64,000 bases of DNA from Halomonas urumqiensis (GCF_003028575.1 NZ_PYUD01000001.1:868001-932000); one strand, 5' to 3'; numbered from the stretch's first letter, positions 24,894-33,686 are shown. Numbers and translations: made by a program. The notes: generated by a model not told the origin, from the letters alone.

Positions 24894-26266
24894 CGCCCGA
24901 GTGCTTGCTGCAAGCCTGACAGGGCCAGCACGTCCTGCCGACGCTCTGCCTTGCGGATTTCCAGTGTCAGTCGCCAGCTCGCCAGGTTGGCGGCGACGTC
25001 GTCGTCCATGTCATGGGCCTCCACGCTGTCAGCGAACTCGTCGAGCAGTTGCAACTGGGTGGTCAGGTCCTGGAAGTCACCGAGCACGGTCTGACGCGTC
25101 TTGAGCTGTTTCAGCAGGTCCGCCTGCTCGTCGGCGTTCAGTTCCGCCAGGTAGCGAATACGCTTCACCTGCTTGCGAAGCTCATGCAGGTCGCGATCGG
25201 GGGATTGATCATTCAGCGCCGCAAGGCTGGCATCATGACGGTCGATCCGCTCGGCGAGCACGTCGTGGATCGCCGCGGAGTCCATGCCGTCGAGGATGCT
25301 CCGCAGGTGCTTGGCGGATATCCGCCGCCGCCAGGTTTTCATCTCCTTGCGATAACGACGTCCGGCGAGCGCTTGCTGCAATATCCCATGCTCGTGGCTT
25401 GCCAGGCGTTCCAGGAACGCGAGTAGCGGGCCACTGGCTGGAGAGGCAAGAACCTCTTCAGCCGTGATCGCAAAGACCTCGAGGTCGCGTAGCCTGCTGG
25501 TGGCCTGGGCGCGCCGCTTGAGCCGCTTGAGCGCCTTGGCGAGAACCGGGTCGGGTGCCACGACCAGCACCGACTCGGCGATGGCGCGGCTGCGCCGCAG
25601 GTTGACGCGGTACTGATGAAGGAACTCGGGGTCGACTCCCTTGCGAACGCCAGGTTCCAGCCCGCGAATCATGCGGTACAGGAAGGTGAGCTGGGCGGGC
25701 ACGCGTTCGGCGAGCGAGAGCCCCTCGAGCTTCGGTGCTACGGGGGCCTTGCGCTTGAACAGCGCGTGGCTGGCCTCGGCAGGAGAGAGCGTATGCACCA
25801 GCTTTCCGCAGCGCTTGTGCAACGACTGCCAGGCCGCCACGGGAAGCTCGATGTGCAGCAGGCTGCCGGTTGGCAGGGTTCGAGGCGCCTCGCCGGTCAA
25901 CCACTCGGCAAGCTCGGTGAGTGCCGGTTCGTGGCCGATGAGGGTCAGGCTGTCGAGCGCCGGATCGACGTTTTTCAGCCAACGCCGAAGCATCTTGTGC
26001 TCGAAGGTGTAGAGCGTGTCGTCGAAACGTAGTGCGCCCCTGGTGGAGGTGTCCGGCAGGCAGCCCAGCAGCCCATAGATGGTTTCCCGGGCGCGCTGGG
26101 CGTCACTTGAAAACAGTGCGTCTTGCAGTGCGCCGAGACGGCCAAGCGGTGGCGCCATCGCCACGACCTGGCGTCGCCCGGTAGCCTTGAGCGGGCGCGC
26201 CTTGTCCGCAAGGCTGGTATCGTGCCAGCTCGACTTTGCATGACGGATCAGGAACAACTGCTTCAT
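24872..26266 (-). CDS. SixA-type histidine phosphatase fused to a CHAD domain
   Basis: The 464-residue protein combines two domains usually found apart. Residues 1-165 are a small histidine phosphatase of the SixA type (LIRHAKSS with the phospho-accepting His, and LIGHEPAL). Residues about 190-460 are a CHAD domain, which binds inorganic polyphosphate through conserved His and Arg/Lys (LHQYRVNLRRSRAI, LHELRKQVKRIRYL). A role in polyphosphate-linked dephosphorylation is therefore plausible but inferred. GGGAGG precedes the ATG. The gene overlaps the antiporter gene tail to tail. Confidence 0.88.
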   Translation of the reverse strand: MKQLFLIRHAKSSWHDTSLADKARPLKATGRRQVVAMAPPLGRLGALQDALFSSDAQRARETIYGLLGCLPDTSTRGALRFDDTLYTFEHKMLRRWLKNVDPALDSLTLIGHEPALTELAEWLTGEAPRTLPTGSLLHIELPVAAWQSLHKRCGKLVHTLSPAEASHALFKRKAPVAPKLEGLSLAERVPAQLTFLYRMIRGLEPGVRKGVDPEFLHQYRVNLRRSRAIAESVLVVAPDPVLAKALKRLKRRAQATSRLRDLEVFAITAEEVLASPASGPLLAFLERLASHEHGILQQALAGRRYRKEMKTWRRRISAKHLRSILDGMDSAAIHDVLAERIDRHDASLAALNDQSPDRDLHELRKQVKRIRYLAELNADEQADLLKQLKTRQTVLGDFQDLTTQLQLLDEFADSVEAHDMDDDVAANLASWRLTLEIRKAERRQDVLALSGLQQALGRHARLAR

Positions 26267-26314
26267 TGGCGACCTCCCGGAATCATCCCATTACTTTACC
26301 CTAGTGCCTTTCGC

Positions 26315-27022
26315 TCAATCCTCACTCGTGTCGTTTCCATAGCCCTCGATGAACAGCTCCACCGCCGCACTCACCTGGCGGTGAAGTTCCTCGTCACTGG
26401 GCGGTGGCCGAACCGCCATGCGCATTTCCTTGACCAGCATCCCTTGCCACATGCTGCACAGCTGATCGGCTGCCTGTGCGGCATCGGGCAGACGGATCAG
26501 GCCCGCATCCTCTAAGGCACAGAGTTGTTCCTGCAGCCATTGGCAGGTCGCCCATGGACCCGCTTCGAAGAAGGCGCGAACCAGCTTGGGGTGCTGTTCG
26601 CCCTGCATGGCAATCACACGCTCCACGGCCAGCACATGAGGCTGCATCAAGAACCGGGTGATACCCATGCCGATATCGATCAGCGACTGGCGCAGGCCCT
26701 CGGTGGTATCCGGCAGGCACTCGAGTCCCTGGCGCATCTTTTCGGTCTCGCGGCGTATCACGCTACCGAACAGCGCCTCCTTGGTGCTGAAGTGACCATA
26801 GACAGTCACTTTCGATACCCCGGCCTCGCGTGCCACGGCTTCCATGGTCACGCCATCCAGCCCGTGCTGGAAGAACAGGCAGGCCGCGGCGTCCATCATG
26901 GCATCGCGCTTGGTCGGGTCCTTGGGGCGGCCGACACCGCGTTCTCCGCTCCCCCGGATTTTTCCACTTTCCTGGGGCTTGCCGCTTCCCCGGGCGGCAC
27001 CTGTGCTCGGGTGTCTGGTCAT
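26315..27022 (-). CDS. TetR/AcrR family repressor
   Basis: A 235-residue regulator with an N-terminal helix-turn-helix (about 40-85: DAAACLFFQHGLDGVTMEAV, then REAGVSKVTVYGHFSTKEAL) preceded by a basic, glycine/serine-rich tail. The C-terminal ligand domain resembles the AefR-like TetR_C group. It is divergent from the RND efflux genes, and a long inverted repeat between them (27059-27103) is the probable operator. It should repress the pump until an inducer binds. Confidence 0.9.
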   Translation of the reverse strand: MTRHPSTGAARGSGKPQESGKIRGSGERGVGRPKDPTKRDAMMDAAACLFFQHGLDGVTMEAVAREAGVSKVTVYGHFSTKEALFGSVIRRETEKMRQGLECLPDTTEGLRQSLIDIGMGITRFLMQPHVLAVERVIAMQGEQHPKLVRAFFEAGPWATCQWLQEQLCALEDAGLIRLPDAAQAADQLCSMWQGMLVKEMRMAVRPPPSDEELHRQVSAAVELFIEGYGNDTSED

Positions 27023-27058
27023 GAAACGGTCGTATCCTGGTCGTCATGCAAGTTTATA

Positions 27059-27103
27059 TTGAACGTTGGCGTACACATATTATGATTGTACGACATCGTT
27101 CAA
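27059..27103. promoter_or_regulatory. inverted-repeat operator between tetR and the RND genes
   Basis: Arms of 16 bases at 27059-27074 (TTGAACGTTGGCGTAC) and 27088-27103 (GTACGACATCGTTCAA) match as an inverted repeat at 14 of 16 positions, around a 13-base AT-rich centre. A TATTAT box (27078-27083) lies in the centre and could be a -10 element. The site is well placed for repression of both divergent transcripts by the TetR protein. Confidence 0.65.
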
Positions 27104-27126
27104 GAATAACGCATCTCGAGGCACAC

Positions 27127-28326
27127 ATGGTCAAGCGACAGGGCAATCATGAACATGGCATCCATGGACATGGCATCCATGGACATGGCATTCAGGGAAT
27201 GGGACGCCGACTGCTCGCCACAAGCGTCGGAGTGGCTGTCGTCATTGCTACCCTGGTGGTGGTCGTGGTGACGCAGACGCGTCATGGCGAGGCTCAGGCG
27301 ATACGCCTGCAGAGCGAGGATACGACCCCGCTCGACGTCTCGGTGCTGCGGCTGGAGGCAAGTGACGGTTTCACGCGTGACATGCGCCTGACCGGTAGTG
27401 TCATGGCCCGCCAGGCCGTCGAGCTGGCCTTCGAGCCGGCCGGCAGGGTGACTCGTGTGGACGTGGACCGCGGCGACAGCGTGGCTCGGGGAGACGTGCT
27501 CGCGACGCTCGACACGCGACGTCTGGAGAGCCGCCTGGTCGAGGTGCAGGCGCGCATCGACGAGGCGCGTGCCGCGCTGACGCTGGCCAGTCGCCAGGAA
27601 ACGCGGGCCTCGCGGCTGGCCCAGAGCAACAATGCCAGCCAGGATGCGCTCGATCGAGCGCGCACCGATCGCTTGACCCAGCAGGCCAGGCTCTCCGGCC
27701 TCGAGGGCGAGCGCACCAGGCTCGAGGCGGACATCGAAGACAGCACGCTCAAGGCCCCGTTCGCCGGGCGAATCCTCGAGCGTCACATCGACACCGGGAG
27801 TCTGGTGGGCGAGGGGGCCGCGGCCTTCAGGCTGGTCGATGTGCAACACCTGGAGGCCCATCTGGGTCTGCCTGCGTCGCTTGCCTCGCACTTCACCACC
27901 GGGCAGACCGTCACCCTCTCCCGTAACGGCGTGACGCTCGATGGGGCGGTGCGCGCGAGCCTGCCTCAGGTCGAGGCCGACAGCCGCACGCTTACCCTGG
28001 TGGTCGATCTGGCGCCAGGCGCGCCGGTGGTGCCTGGCGATCTGGTCGAACTGCATCACGCCATCGAGCAGCCTGCGCCGGGCTACTGGGTGCCGCTCGA
28101 TGCGCTGCTGGCCGGGGATCGTGGGTTGTGGTCGTTGCTGGTGGCGGAGCCGCTTGGCGATAGCGACCACCGCGTGAGCCGCGCCAGCGTCGAGGTGCTG
28201 CACACCCGCATGGGTCGTGCCTACGTGCGCGGCACCCTGGAGGATGGCATGGCGGTGATCGACGCGGGCACCCATCGGGTCACGCCTGGCCAGCGCGTCC
28301 GGCTGGTCGAGGATGAGCGTTCATGA
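27127..28326 (+). CDS. RND efflux membrane fusion protein
   Basis: The 399-residue periplasmic adaptor links an RND pump to an outer-membrane channel. After a short N-terminal region comes a membrane anchor (about 30-50, LLATSVGVAVVIATLVVVVV). Barrel and lipoyl halves follow, with a coiled-coil hairpin near 140-210 (rich in Ala, Arg and Glu), including GRVTRVDVDRGDSVARGDVL and APFAGRILERHIDTG motifs. The chosen ATG has GAGG upstream. The first residues form a His-Gly repeat encoded by a 15-base tandem repeat. The stop overlaps the pump gene start (ATGA). Confidence 0.9.
   Translation: MVKRQGNHEHGIHGHGIHGHGIQGMGRRLLATSVGVAVVIATLVVVVVTQTRHGEAQAIRLQSEDTTPLDVSVLRLEASDGFTRDMRLTGSVMARQAVELAFEPAGRVTRVDVDRGDSVARGDVLATLDTRRLESRLVEVQARIDEARAALTLASRQETRASRLAQSNNASQDALDRARTDRLTQQARLSGLEGERTRLEADIEDSTLKAPFAGRILERHIDTGSLVGEGAAAFRLVDVQHLEAHLGLPASLASHFTTGQTVTLSRNGVTLDGAVRASLPQVEADSRTLTLVVDLAPGAPVVPGDLVELHHAIEQPAPGYWVPLDALLAGDRGLWSLLVAEPLGDSDHRVSRASVEVLHTRMGRAYVRGTLEDGMAVIDAGTHRVTPGQRVRLVEDERS
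27154..27194 (+). repeat. 15-base tandem repeat encoding His-Gly-Ile-His-Gly
   Basis: Two exact 15-base units CATGGCATCCATGGA (27154-27168, 27169-27183) and a partial third give HGIHG-HGIHG-HGI at the cytoplasmic N-terminus of the fusion protein. The unit length keeps the frame, so copy-number change would lengthen or shorten a His-rich tail. Confidence 0.85.
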
Positions 28327-31300
28327 GTCGTCTTGAGTGGCTGTTCAATCGCCGCCTGCTGGCCTTGTCCATCGGCTTGTTACTGGTGGCTGGCCTGTCC
28401 GCGATCCAGACATTGCCGCGCTCCGAGGATCCTCGGATGATCGTGCGCATGGCCACGGTGCTGGCGCCCTATCCCGGCGCCGAGCCCGAGCGCGTCGAGG
28501 CGCTGGTGGCAAGACCACTGGAGGACGCGCTGCGCACGGTGGCCGAGATCTCGGTGCTGGAGTCGACCTCACGCCAGGGCATGGCCTCGGTGAGCATTGA
28601 GCTGGGTGACGAGATCACCGATGTGGCGCCGGTGTGGAGCCGCGTGCGCGACAAGCTCGCCGATGTCGCCCCGACGCTTCCCGAGGGCGCGGGCACGCCG
28701 GAATTGCTCGACGACAGGAGCGAGGCCTTTACCCTGGTGGCCGCGCTGCGCTGGACGCTCGATGGTCAGCCCAATGCGCTGGTCATGGAGCGCCATGCCG
28801 AACGCATCGAAGACCGGCTGCGTGGGCTGCCCGGCACGGCCTACACCAATACCTTCGGCATGGCGGGTGAACAGGTCGAGGTGGTGGTCGACCCGCTGAC
28901 GCTGAGTGCCCTGGGGCTCGATGTGGGCCGGCTCGCCGATGCTATCCTGGCCGCCGATGGCCGGCGCACCGCCGGTGAGGTCGTGACCGACGGCCACCGA
29001 CTGTCGGTGGGGTTGAGCGGGGCCTTCGACTCTCTGGAGCGCTTGCGTGAGGTGGAGGTCAGCACCCGCGATGGGCGTGTCTACCGGCTCGCTGAACTGG
29101 CCGAGCTGCGTCGCGGCGTGGCCGAGCCACCCGCCAACCTGGCGCTGCTAGATGGCGAGCGCGCAGTGTTCATCGGGGTCCGCATGACGCCCGGTCAGCG
29201 CATCGACCTCTGGGTCGAGCGCGCCGAAGGGCTGCTCGACGACGTCAGGGATGACTTGCCGGTCGGCCTCGACCTGGAGGTGACCTTCGAGCAGGCAAGC
29301 TACACCCAGCAGCGGCTCAGTGACGTGGTCGGCAGCCTGCTGATCGGGCTGGGGCTGGTGGTGGCGATCCTCTTCATGACCATGGGCTGGCGTTCGGCGA
29401 TCACCGTGGGGCTGGCGATTCCCGCCACGGCGCTTCTGACCCTGGGGCTGTTTCGCCCGATGGGGATCGATATCCATCAGATGAGCATCACCGGGATCAT
29501 CGTGGCGCTGGGCTTGATGGTCGACAACGCCATCGTCATGACTAACGCTCTGCGTGAGCGGCTGCAGGCAGGCGACCGCCTCCAGCAAGCGGCACGGGAC
29601 GTGCTTGGCCACCTCGCCGTGCCGTTGCTGGCCAGCACCGTGACGACCATGCTGGCGTTCATGCCCATCGTGCTGCTGCCGGGGCCGGCGGGAGAGTTTG
29701 TCGGCCCGCTGGCGCTGGCGGTGATTGTGGCGCTTTTCAGCTCCTATGCGGTGGCGCTGCTGCTGGTACCGGCGATCTCGCCATTGCTGCTGGCCGTTTC
29801 CGGAAAGCCCGCCCCCGTTGCATCGGACAACGCCATCAAGCGTGGCTTTCGTGGCTTGGTCGGCAAGACGCTCATGCATCCCGTCGCCGCCTTGGTGATC
29901 ACGCTGTGTGTGCCGGTAGCCGGCATCGCCTTGATGCCGACCATCGATGTCGCCTTCTTCCCGCCCGCCGACCGCGACCAGTTTCACGTCGAGGTGCGCC
30001 TGCCTCCCGCGACCAGCATCGAGGAGACCGAGCGGTTGGGCCGGGAACTGGCCTCACTGGTCGGTGAGAGCGAGGGGGTGTCAAGGGTCTCGACCTTCAT
30101 CGGCGGCAATGCGCCGATGATGTACTACAACGTGATGAGCACCGAGGATGGCAACCCCGCCTTCCTGCATCTGATCGTCGATACCCGCTCCCTTGGCGTT
30201 ACCAACCGGCTGGTGCCAAGGCTCCAGCAACGACTCGACAGCCGCTTTCCCGAGGCCCAGAGCCTGGTGCGCAAGTATGAACAGGGGCCGCCATTCAAGG
30301 CGCCTCTGGAACTGCGCGTGGTGGGCGACGAGCTCGACACCCTGGCCGCGATCGGCCTGGAACTGGCCGGGCTGATGCACGAACTGCCCGATGTCACCCA
30401 TGTGCGCGCCGGTATGCAGCGCGACTTGCCCAAGCTCAACCTGACCCTCGATCATGCCAGCCTGAACGATGCCGGCCTTTCGCCGGCAGCCGTGTCGCGG
30501 CAGTTGGGTGCGGCGCTGTCGGGCCAGGCCGCGGGGTATCTGCTCGAGGATACCCAGCAGTTGCCGATTCGCGTGCGCTACGCCGATGCGTGGCGCACGG
30601 CCCCTGAGCAACTGGCGTCGGCGCGGCTGGTAGGCGAGGGAGGTGTGGATCTGCCGCTCGCCGCAGTGGCCGAGCTCTCCCTTGCGCCGGCGTGGAGCGT
30701 TATCACCCGACGCGGCGCCGAGCGGGTACAACGGGTACTCGGTTATCTGCGCGCCGATGCGCTGGCCGCCGTATCGATGAGCATGCTGCAGGCGCGGATC
30801 GACGAGGCGCTCGAGAACGGTGAGCTGACACTGCCGGCAGGCTACCGCATCGAGACCGGCGGGGAGGCGGCCGAGCGCGATGAGGCGGTCACCCAGTTGC
30901 TCGGTTCGGTGGCGCTGCTGGTGATTCTGATGGTGGCCACCGTGGTGCTGGCCTTCAACTCGTTTCGCCGAGCGACCATCGTGTTCCTGGCCGGGGCCCA
31001 GGCCATGGGCATGGGGCTTTTGGCGCTGGCCCTCACCGGTCACGCCTTCGGCTTCGTGGTGATCGTCGGCGTGATGGGGCTGGTCGGGGTGGCGATCAAT
31101 GCCACCATCATCATGATTGCCGCGCTGGACGACGATCCCGCCGCCCGCCAGGGCGATATCGCGGCCATGGTCGCGGTGGTCAGCGGCCCCACCTGCCGAC
31201 ATATCGCCTCCACCACCGTGACCACCTTCGCCGGCCTGGTTCCGCTGATGCTGGCCGGCGGGGGGCTGTGGCCTCCCTTCGCCCAGACCGTGGGCGGCGG

Positions 31301-31418
31301 CCTGCTGCTGGCCACTCTGGTGTCATTCTTCTTCACCCCCGCGATCTACCGGCTGTGGGTCGCGCGACCGAAAGCGCAACAAGCCACCGCCATCTGCTAT
31401 GATCGGGCAAGCATGTGA
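28323..31418 (+). CDS. RND family efflux permease
   Basis: The 1031-residue inner-membrane pump has twelve predicted membrane helices and two large periplasmic loops, the normal RND size. Helix 4 carries GLMVDNAIVM, where the AcrB Asp407-Asp408 pair reads Asp-Asn; this variant is common in other RND branches. The gene begins inside the fusion protein stop (ATGA overlap). No outer-membrane channel gene is adjacent; a TolC-type gene at 63276 is far away and not obviously linked. Substrate is unknown; drugs, solvents or envelope lipids are possible. Confidence 0.92.
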   Translation: MSRLEWLFNRRLLALSIGLLLVAGLSAIQTLPRSEDPRMIVRMATVLAPYPGAEPERVEALVARPLEDALRTVAEISVLESTSRQGMASVSIELGDEITDVAPVWSRVRDKLADVAPTLPEGAGTPELLDDRSEAFTLVAALRWTLDGQPNALVMERHAERIEDRLRGLPGTAYTNTFGMAGEQVEVVVDPLTLSALGLDVGRLADAILAADGRRTAGEVVTDGHRLSVGLSGAFDSLERLREVEVSTRDGRVYRLAELAELRRGVAEPPANLALLDGERAVFIGVRMTPGQRIDLWVERAEGLLDDVRDDLPVGLDLEVTFEQASYTQQRLSDVVGSLLIGLGLVVAILFMTMGWRSAITVGLAIPATALLTLGLFRPMGIDIHQMSITGIIVALGLMVDNAIVMTNALRERLQAGDRLQQAARDVLGHLAVPLLASTVTTMLAFMPIVLLPGPAGEFVGPLALAVIVALFSSYAVALLLVPAISPLLLAVSGKPAPVASDNAIKRGFRGLVGKTLMHPVAALVITLCVPVAGIALMPTIDVAFFPPADRDQFHVEVRLPPATSIEETERLGRELASLVGESEGVSRVSTFIGGNAPMMYYNVMSTEDGNPAFLHLIVDTRSLGVTNRLVPRLQQRLDSRFPEAQSLVRKYEQGPPFKAPLELRVVGDELDTLAAIGLELAGLMHELPDVTHVRAGMQRDLPKLNLTLDHASLNDAGLSPAAVSRQLGAALSGQAAGYLLEDTQQLPIRVRYADAWRTAPEQLASARLVGEGGVDLPLAAVAELSLAPAWSVITRRGAERVQRVLGYLRADALAAVSMSMLQARIDEALENGELTLPAGYRIETGGEAAERDEAVTQLLGSVALLVILMVATVVLAFNSFRRATIVFLAGAQAMGMGLLALALTGHAFGFVVIVGVMGLVGVAINATIIMIAALDDDPAARQGDIAAMVAVVSGPTCRHIASTTVTTFAGLVPLMLAGGGLWPPFAQTVGGGLLLATLVSFFFTPAIYRLWVARPKAQQATAICYDRASM

Positions 31419-31432
31419 GTTCCCGCGGAGGT

Positions 31433-31507
31433 GAGATGGAGAGAGGTGAGATGGATAGAGCCGAGATGGACAGAGTAGAGATGGACAGAGCCGAGATGAA
31501 GACAGAG
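31433..31507 (+). repeat. five 15-base tandem repeats at the start of an unknown gene
   Basis: Five consecutive 15-base units of the form GAGATGGA(C/T)AGAGNN start just before the ATG and encode repeated Glu-Met-Asp-Arg-Ala/Val. Units 2-4 differ at only a few bases. The first unit also abuts the ribosome site, so several in-frame ATGs are available as starts. Confidence 0.85.
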
Positions 31508-32020
31508 AAAGCTGAAGTAGAAAGCGAGTTGAGTGACTTCGAAGAGAACATGCGCCGCGAGATCGAGGCTTACATGCAGCCCGCTCAGCAAAGCGAGCGT
31601 GACAACGCCACACAGTCACCCGAGCAGTTTGCCGAGCAATTCGCTGCCTATCAGGAAAACGTCGGGAAGCAAGCCGATGGCCATGGTACCGAAGGCCATG
31701 ACGCCGCCGTCACGGCTGCCGACGAATCGACTGTTACGTCGAACGGTGCTGCCGCGGGTGATTCACCTGCCAGCCAACCCGCCAAGCCGCGCAGCAAGAA
31801 AGCCGCCAAGAAAGCTTATACCGGCACTGCCTACCGCACGGGGCATCTCGTCAAGCTCGCGGTACGTACCAAGCCGTTGTCGATGGATATCGTCTTCGAG
31901 CACGTCTCATCGAGTATCTCCAAACTCGAAGCCCAGTTGGAAGCCGAGAAAGCCGCGCGCAAGGCTGGTTACCCGATCATCGGTTATCTGATCGAGACCA
32001 CACCCCTGAACAACGGCTGA
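31436..32020 (+). CDS. unknown protein with N-terminal EMDRA repeats
   Basis: I do not recognise this 194-residue protein. It has charged N-terminal repeats (EMDRAEMDRVEMDRAEM) likely to form a helix or coiled coil, then an acidic Gln/Glu-rich stretch. A low-complexity Ala/Ser/Lys linker (about 105-130) precedes a compact C-terminal domain (about 135-190: LVKLAVRTKPLSMDIVFEHV, then SKLEAQLEAEKAARKAGYPI). There is no signal peptide. GGAGG lies before the ATG at 31436; a GTG at 31415 overlapping the RND stop is an alternative. It follows the pump gene closely and may be co-transcribed with it. Confidence 0.65.
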   Translation: MERGEMDRAEMDRVEMDRAEMKTEKAEVESELSDFEENMRREIEAYMQPAQQSERDNATQSPEQFAEQFAAYQENVGKQADGHGTEGHDAAVTAADESTVTSNGAAAGDSPASQPAKPRSKKAAKKAYTGTAYRTGHLVKLAVRTKPLSMDIVFEHVSSSISKLEAQLEAEKAARKAGYPIIGYLIETTPLNNG

Positions 32021-32098
32021 GCTCTCCCTACTGCCGAGCCAGTCTTTCGGTCCAGGGAACAGGGCGTGCCGCCAGGAATGTCATCCAGGGAGTCGAGG

Positions 32099-32953
32099 AT
32101 GCATATCAGTCAATTGTTCATCTACCCCGTCAAGTCCTTGGGTGGCATTGCGCTGGACGAGGCAACACTTTTTGACGAGGGGTTGGCCAATGATCGCCAG
32201 TGGATGGTCGTCGATGATATTGGCCGATTTGTTACTCAGCGCCAGCTACCCGCGATGGCGCGGGTGACGGTACGCCTGACCGCCGATGCCCTGGTGCTCG
32301 AGCACCCGCAGGCCGCGCCGCTGGCGGTTCCGCTATCCCCAGGCAACCAGCCACGATTGCCGGTATACGTCTGGCACGACCAGTGCCAGGCCTTGGATGA
32401 GGGCGTTGAAGCCGCGCGATGGCTAGGCGACGTGCTGGGTGACTGGCGAGGAAGCGGGCTACGGCTGGTGCGTTTCGATGAAGCGCAGCCTCGTCGGGTC
32501 GAGCCCGATTTCCTCCAGCCCGGAGAGCAGGCCAACACGGCGTTTTCCGATGGCTATCCGTTCCTGGTGGCCTCGCAGGGCTCGCTGGATGCGGTCAACC
32601 GTGGTCTCATGGCGCGGGGCCTGGCGGCGCTGCCGATGAATCGCTTTCGGCCTAACCTTGTGGTGTCGGACATCGAGCCGTTCGCCGAGGATGGCTGGGA
32701 GGCGTTGGCAAGCGCCGATGGTGCTTGGCGAATGGGCCTGCGCAAGCTATGCCAGCGCTGCAAGATCACCACCGTCGACCAGCATAGTGGAAAGATCGAT
32801 CATCCTGGTGAGCCGCTCAAGACGCTGATGTCCCTCAAACCCCGGCTGGGCCTGAAGGGCGCCTTTTTTGGCCACAATGCCATACTGCTCGATGGCAAGG
32901 GACAGAGGCTACGTGTCGGGGACGAGGTGTCGGCCACGCAGCGCCACACCTGA
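32099..32953 (+). CDS. ycbX: MOSC domain protein, YcbX-like
   Basis: The 284-residue protein has a MOSC N-terminal beta-barrel (MHISQLFIYPVKSLGGIAL at the start) and a MOSC domain with the conserved cysteine region KLCQRCKITTVD (about 217-228). YcbX-type enzymes bind molybdenum cofactor and reduce N-hydroxylated compounds. E. coli YcbX carries an additional ferredoxin-like domain at its C-terminus, which is absent here. GAGG precedes the ATG. It is followed by an intergenic repeat copy. Confidence 0.88.
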   Translation: MHISQLFIYPVKSLGGIALDEATLFDEGLANDRQWMVVDDIGRFVTQRQLPAMARVTVRLTADALVLEHPQAAPLAVPLSPGNQPRLPVYVWHDQCQALDEGVEAARWLGDVLGDWRGSGLRLVRFDEAQPRRVEPDFLQPGEQANTAFSDGYPFLVASQGSLDAVNRGLMARGLAALPMNRFRPNLVVSDIEPFAEDGWEALASADGAWRMGLRKLCQRCKITTVDQHSGKIDHPGEPLKTLMSLKPRLGLKGAFFGHNAILLDGKGQRLRVGDEVSATQRHT

Positions 32954-32970
32954 CATCACCCATTATGTTA

Positions 32971-33147
32971 GGGCAATCGCAGTTGGACATGACGAGGGGC
33001 GCCGTGGACAGGTCGAAGAGGAGGTCTTTTGCCATGGATGGCAAAAGTAGCGCCCAAGGATGGGTTCACAGCGCCTCCTCGATGGTCCGACATTTCGGGA
33101 CCTGTCCCCGGTTCAGCACCGAGTGAAATTGCTAACTGCGATAGCCC
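32971..33147. repeat. structured intergenic repeat, copy B
   Basis: About 177 bases are bounded by 14-base terminal inverted repeats (GGGCAATCGCAGTT at 32971-32984 and AACTGCGATAGCCC at 33134-33147, one mismatch). A second pair of arms (GGACAGGTC near 33006 and GACCTGTCC near 33100) and GAGGAGG/CCTCCTC nest inside. The central hairpin 33026-33047 has 10-base arms CTTTTGCCAT and ATGGCAAAAG around GG. The right half shares AGCGCCCA-GGATGGGTT-ACAGCGCCTCC with copy A at 17031. It lies between the MOSC and ytoQ genes, with no coding sequence inside. Confidence 0.85.
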
Positions 33148-33245
33148 TGCTTTATATGTGGAATGAATTTCCGTAGATGCCTTCCATGGGCTATGATAGG
33201 GGGCGATTTTCACCCGCTTCTTTCACCCACATTCGGGAGTCTTCG

Positions 33246-33686
33246 ATGAGCTTTTACGTCTACCTTTCCGGCGAGATCCACACCGACTGGCGTGACGCGA
33301 TCAAACGCGGTGCAGAAGCCGCAGGGTTGGATGTGGTGTTCACCTCTGCGGTGACCGACCACGACGCCAGCGATGCCGCCGGAGACCACCTGGGCGAGGA
33401 GAGTCAGCCGTTCTGGCGCGACCACAAGTCCTCCAAGGTCAACGCGATTCGCACCAAGACCCTGATCGAACAGAGCGACCTGGTGGTCGTGCGTTTCGGC
33501 GACAAGTACAAGCAGTGGAATGCCGCCTTCGATGCCGGTTACTGTGCCGCCCTCGGCAAGCCCTACGTGACCCTGCATGGCGAGGAGATCATCCACCCCC
33601 TCAAGGAAGTCGATGCCGCCGCCATGGCCTGGGCGACGACCACCGATCAGGTCGTCGAGATTCTGCGCTATGTCTTGAAGGCCTGA
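33246..33686 (+). CDS. YtoQ family protein
   Basis: A 146-residue protein with the nucleoside 2-deoxyribosyltransferase-like fold of the YtoQ family. It has an N-terminal YVYLSGEIHTDWR and a central LIEQSDLVVVRFGDKYKQWN, followed by AGYCAALGKPYVTLH. The fold suggests nucleotide or nucleotide-sugar binding, but the reaction is not established. GGGAG lies 6 bases before the ATG. A stem-loop at 33709 probably ends its transcript. Confidence 0.87.
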   Translation: MSFYVYLSGEIHTDWRDAIKRGAEAAGLDVVFTSAVTDHDASDAAGDHLGEESQPFWRDHKSSKVNAIRTKTLIEQSDLVVVRFGDKYKQWNAAFDAGYCAALGKPYVTLHGEEIIHPLKEVDAAAMAWATTTDQVVEILRYVLKA

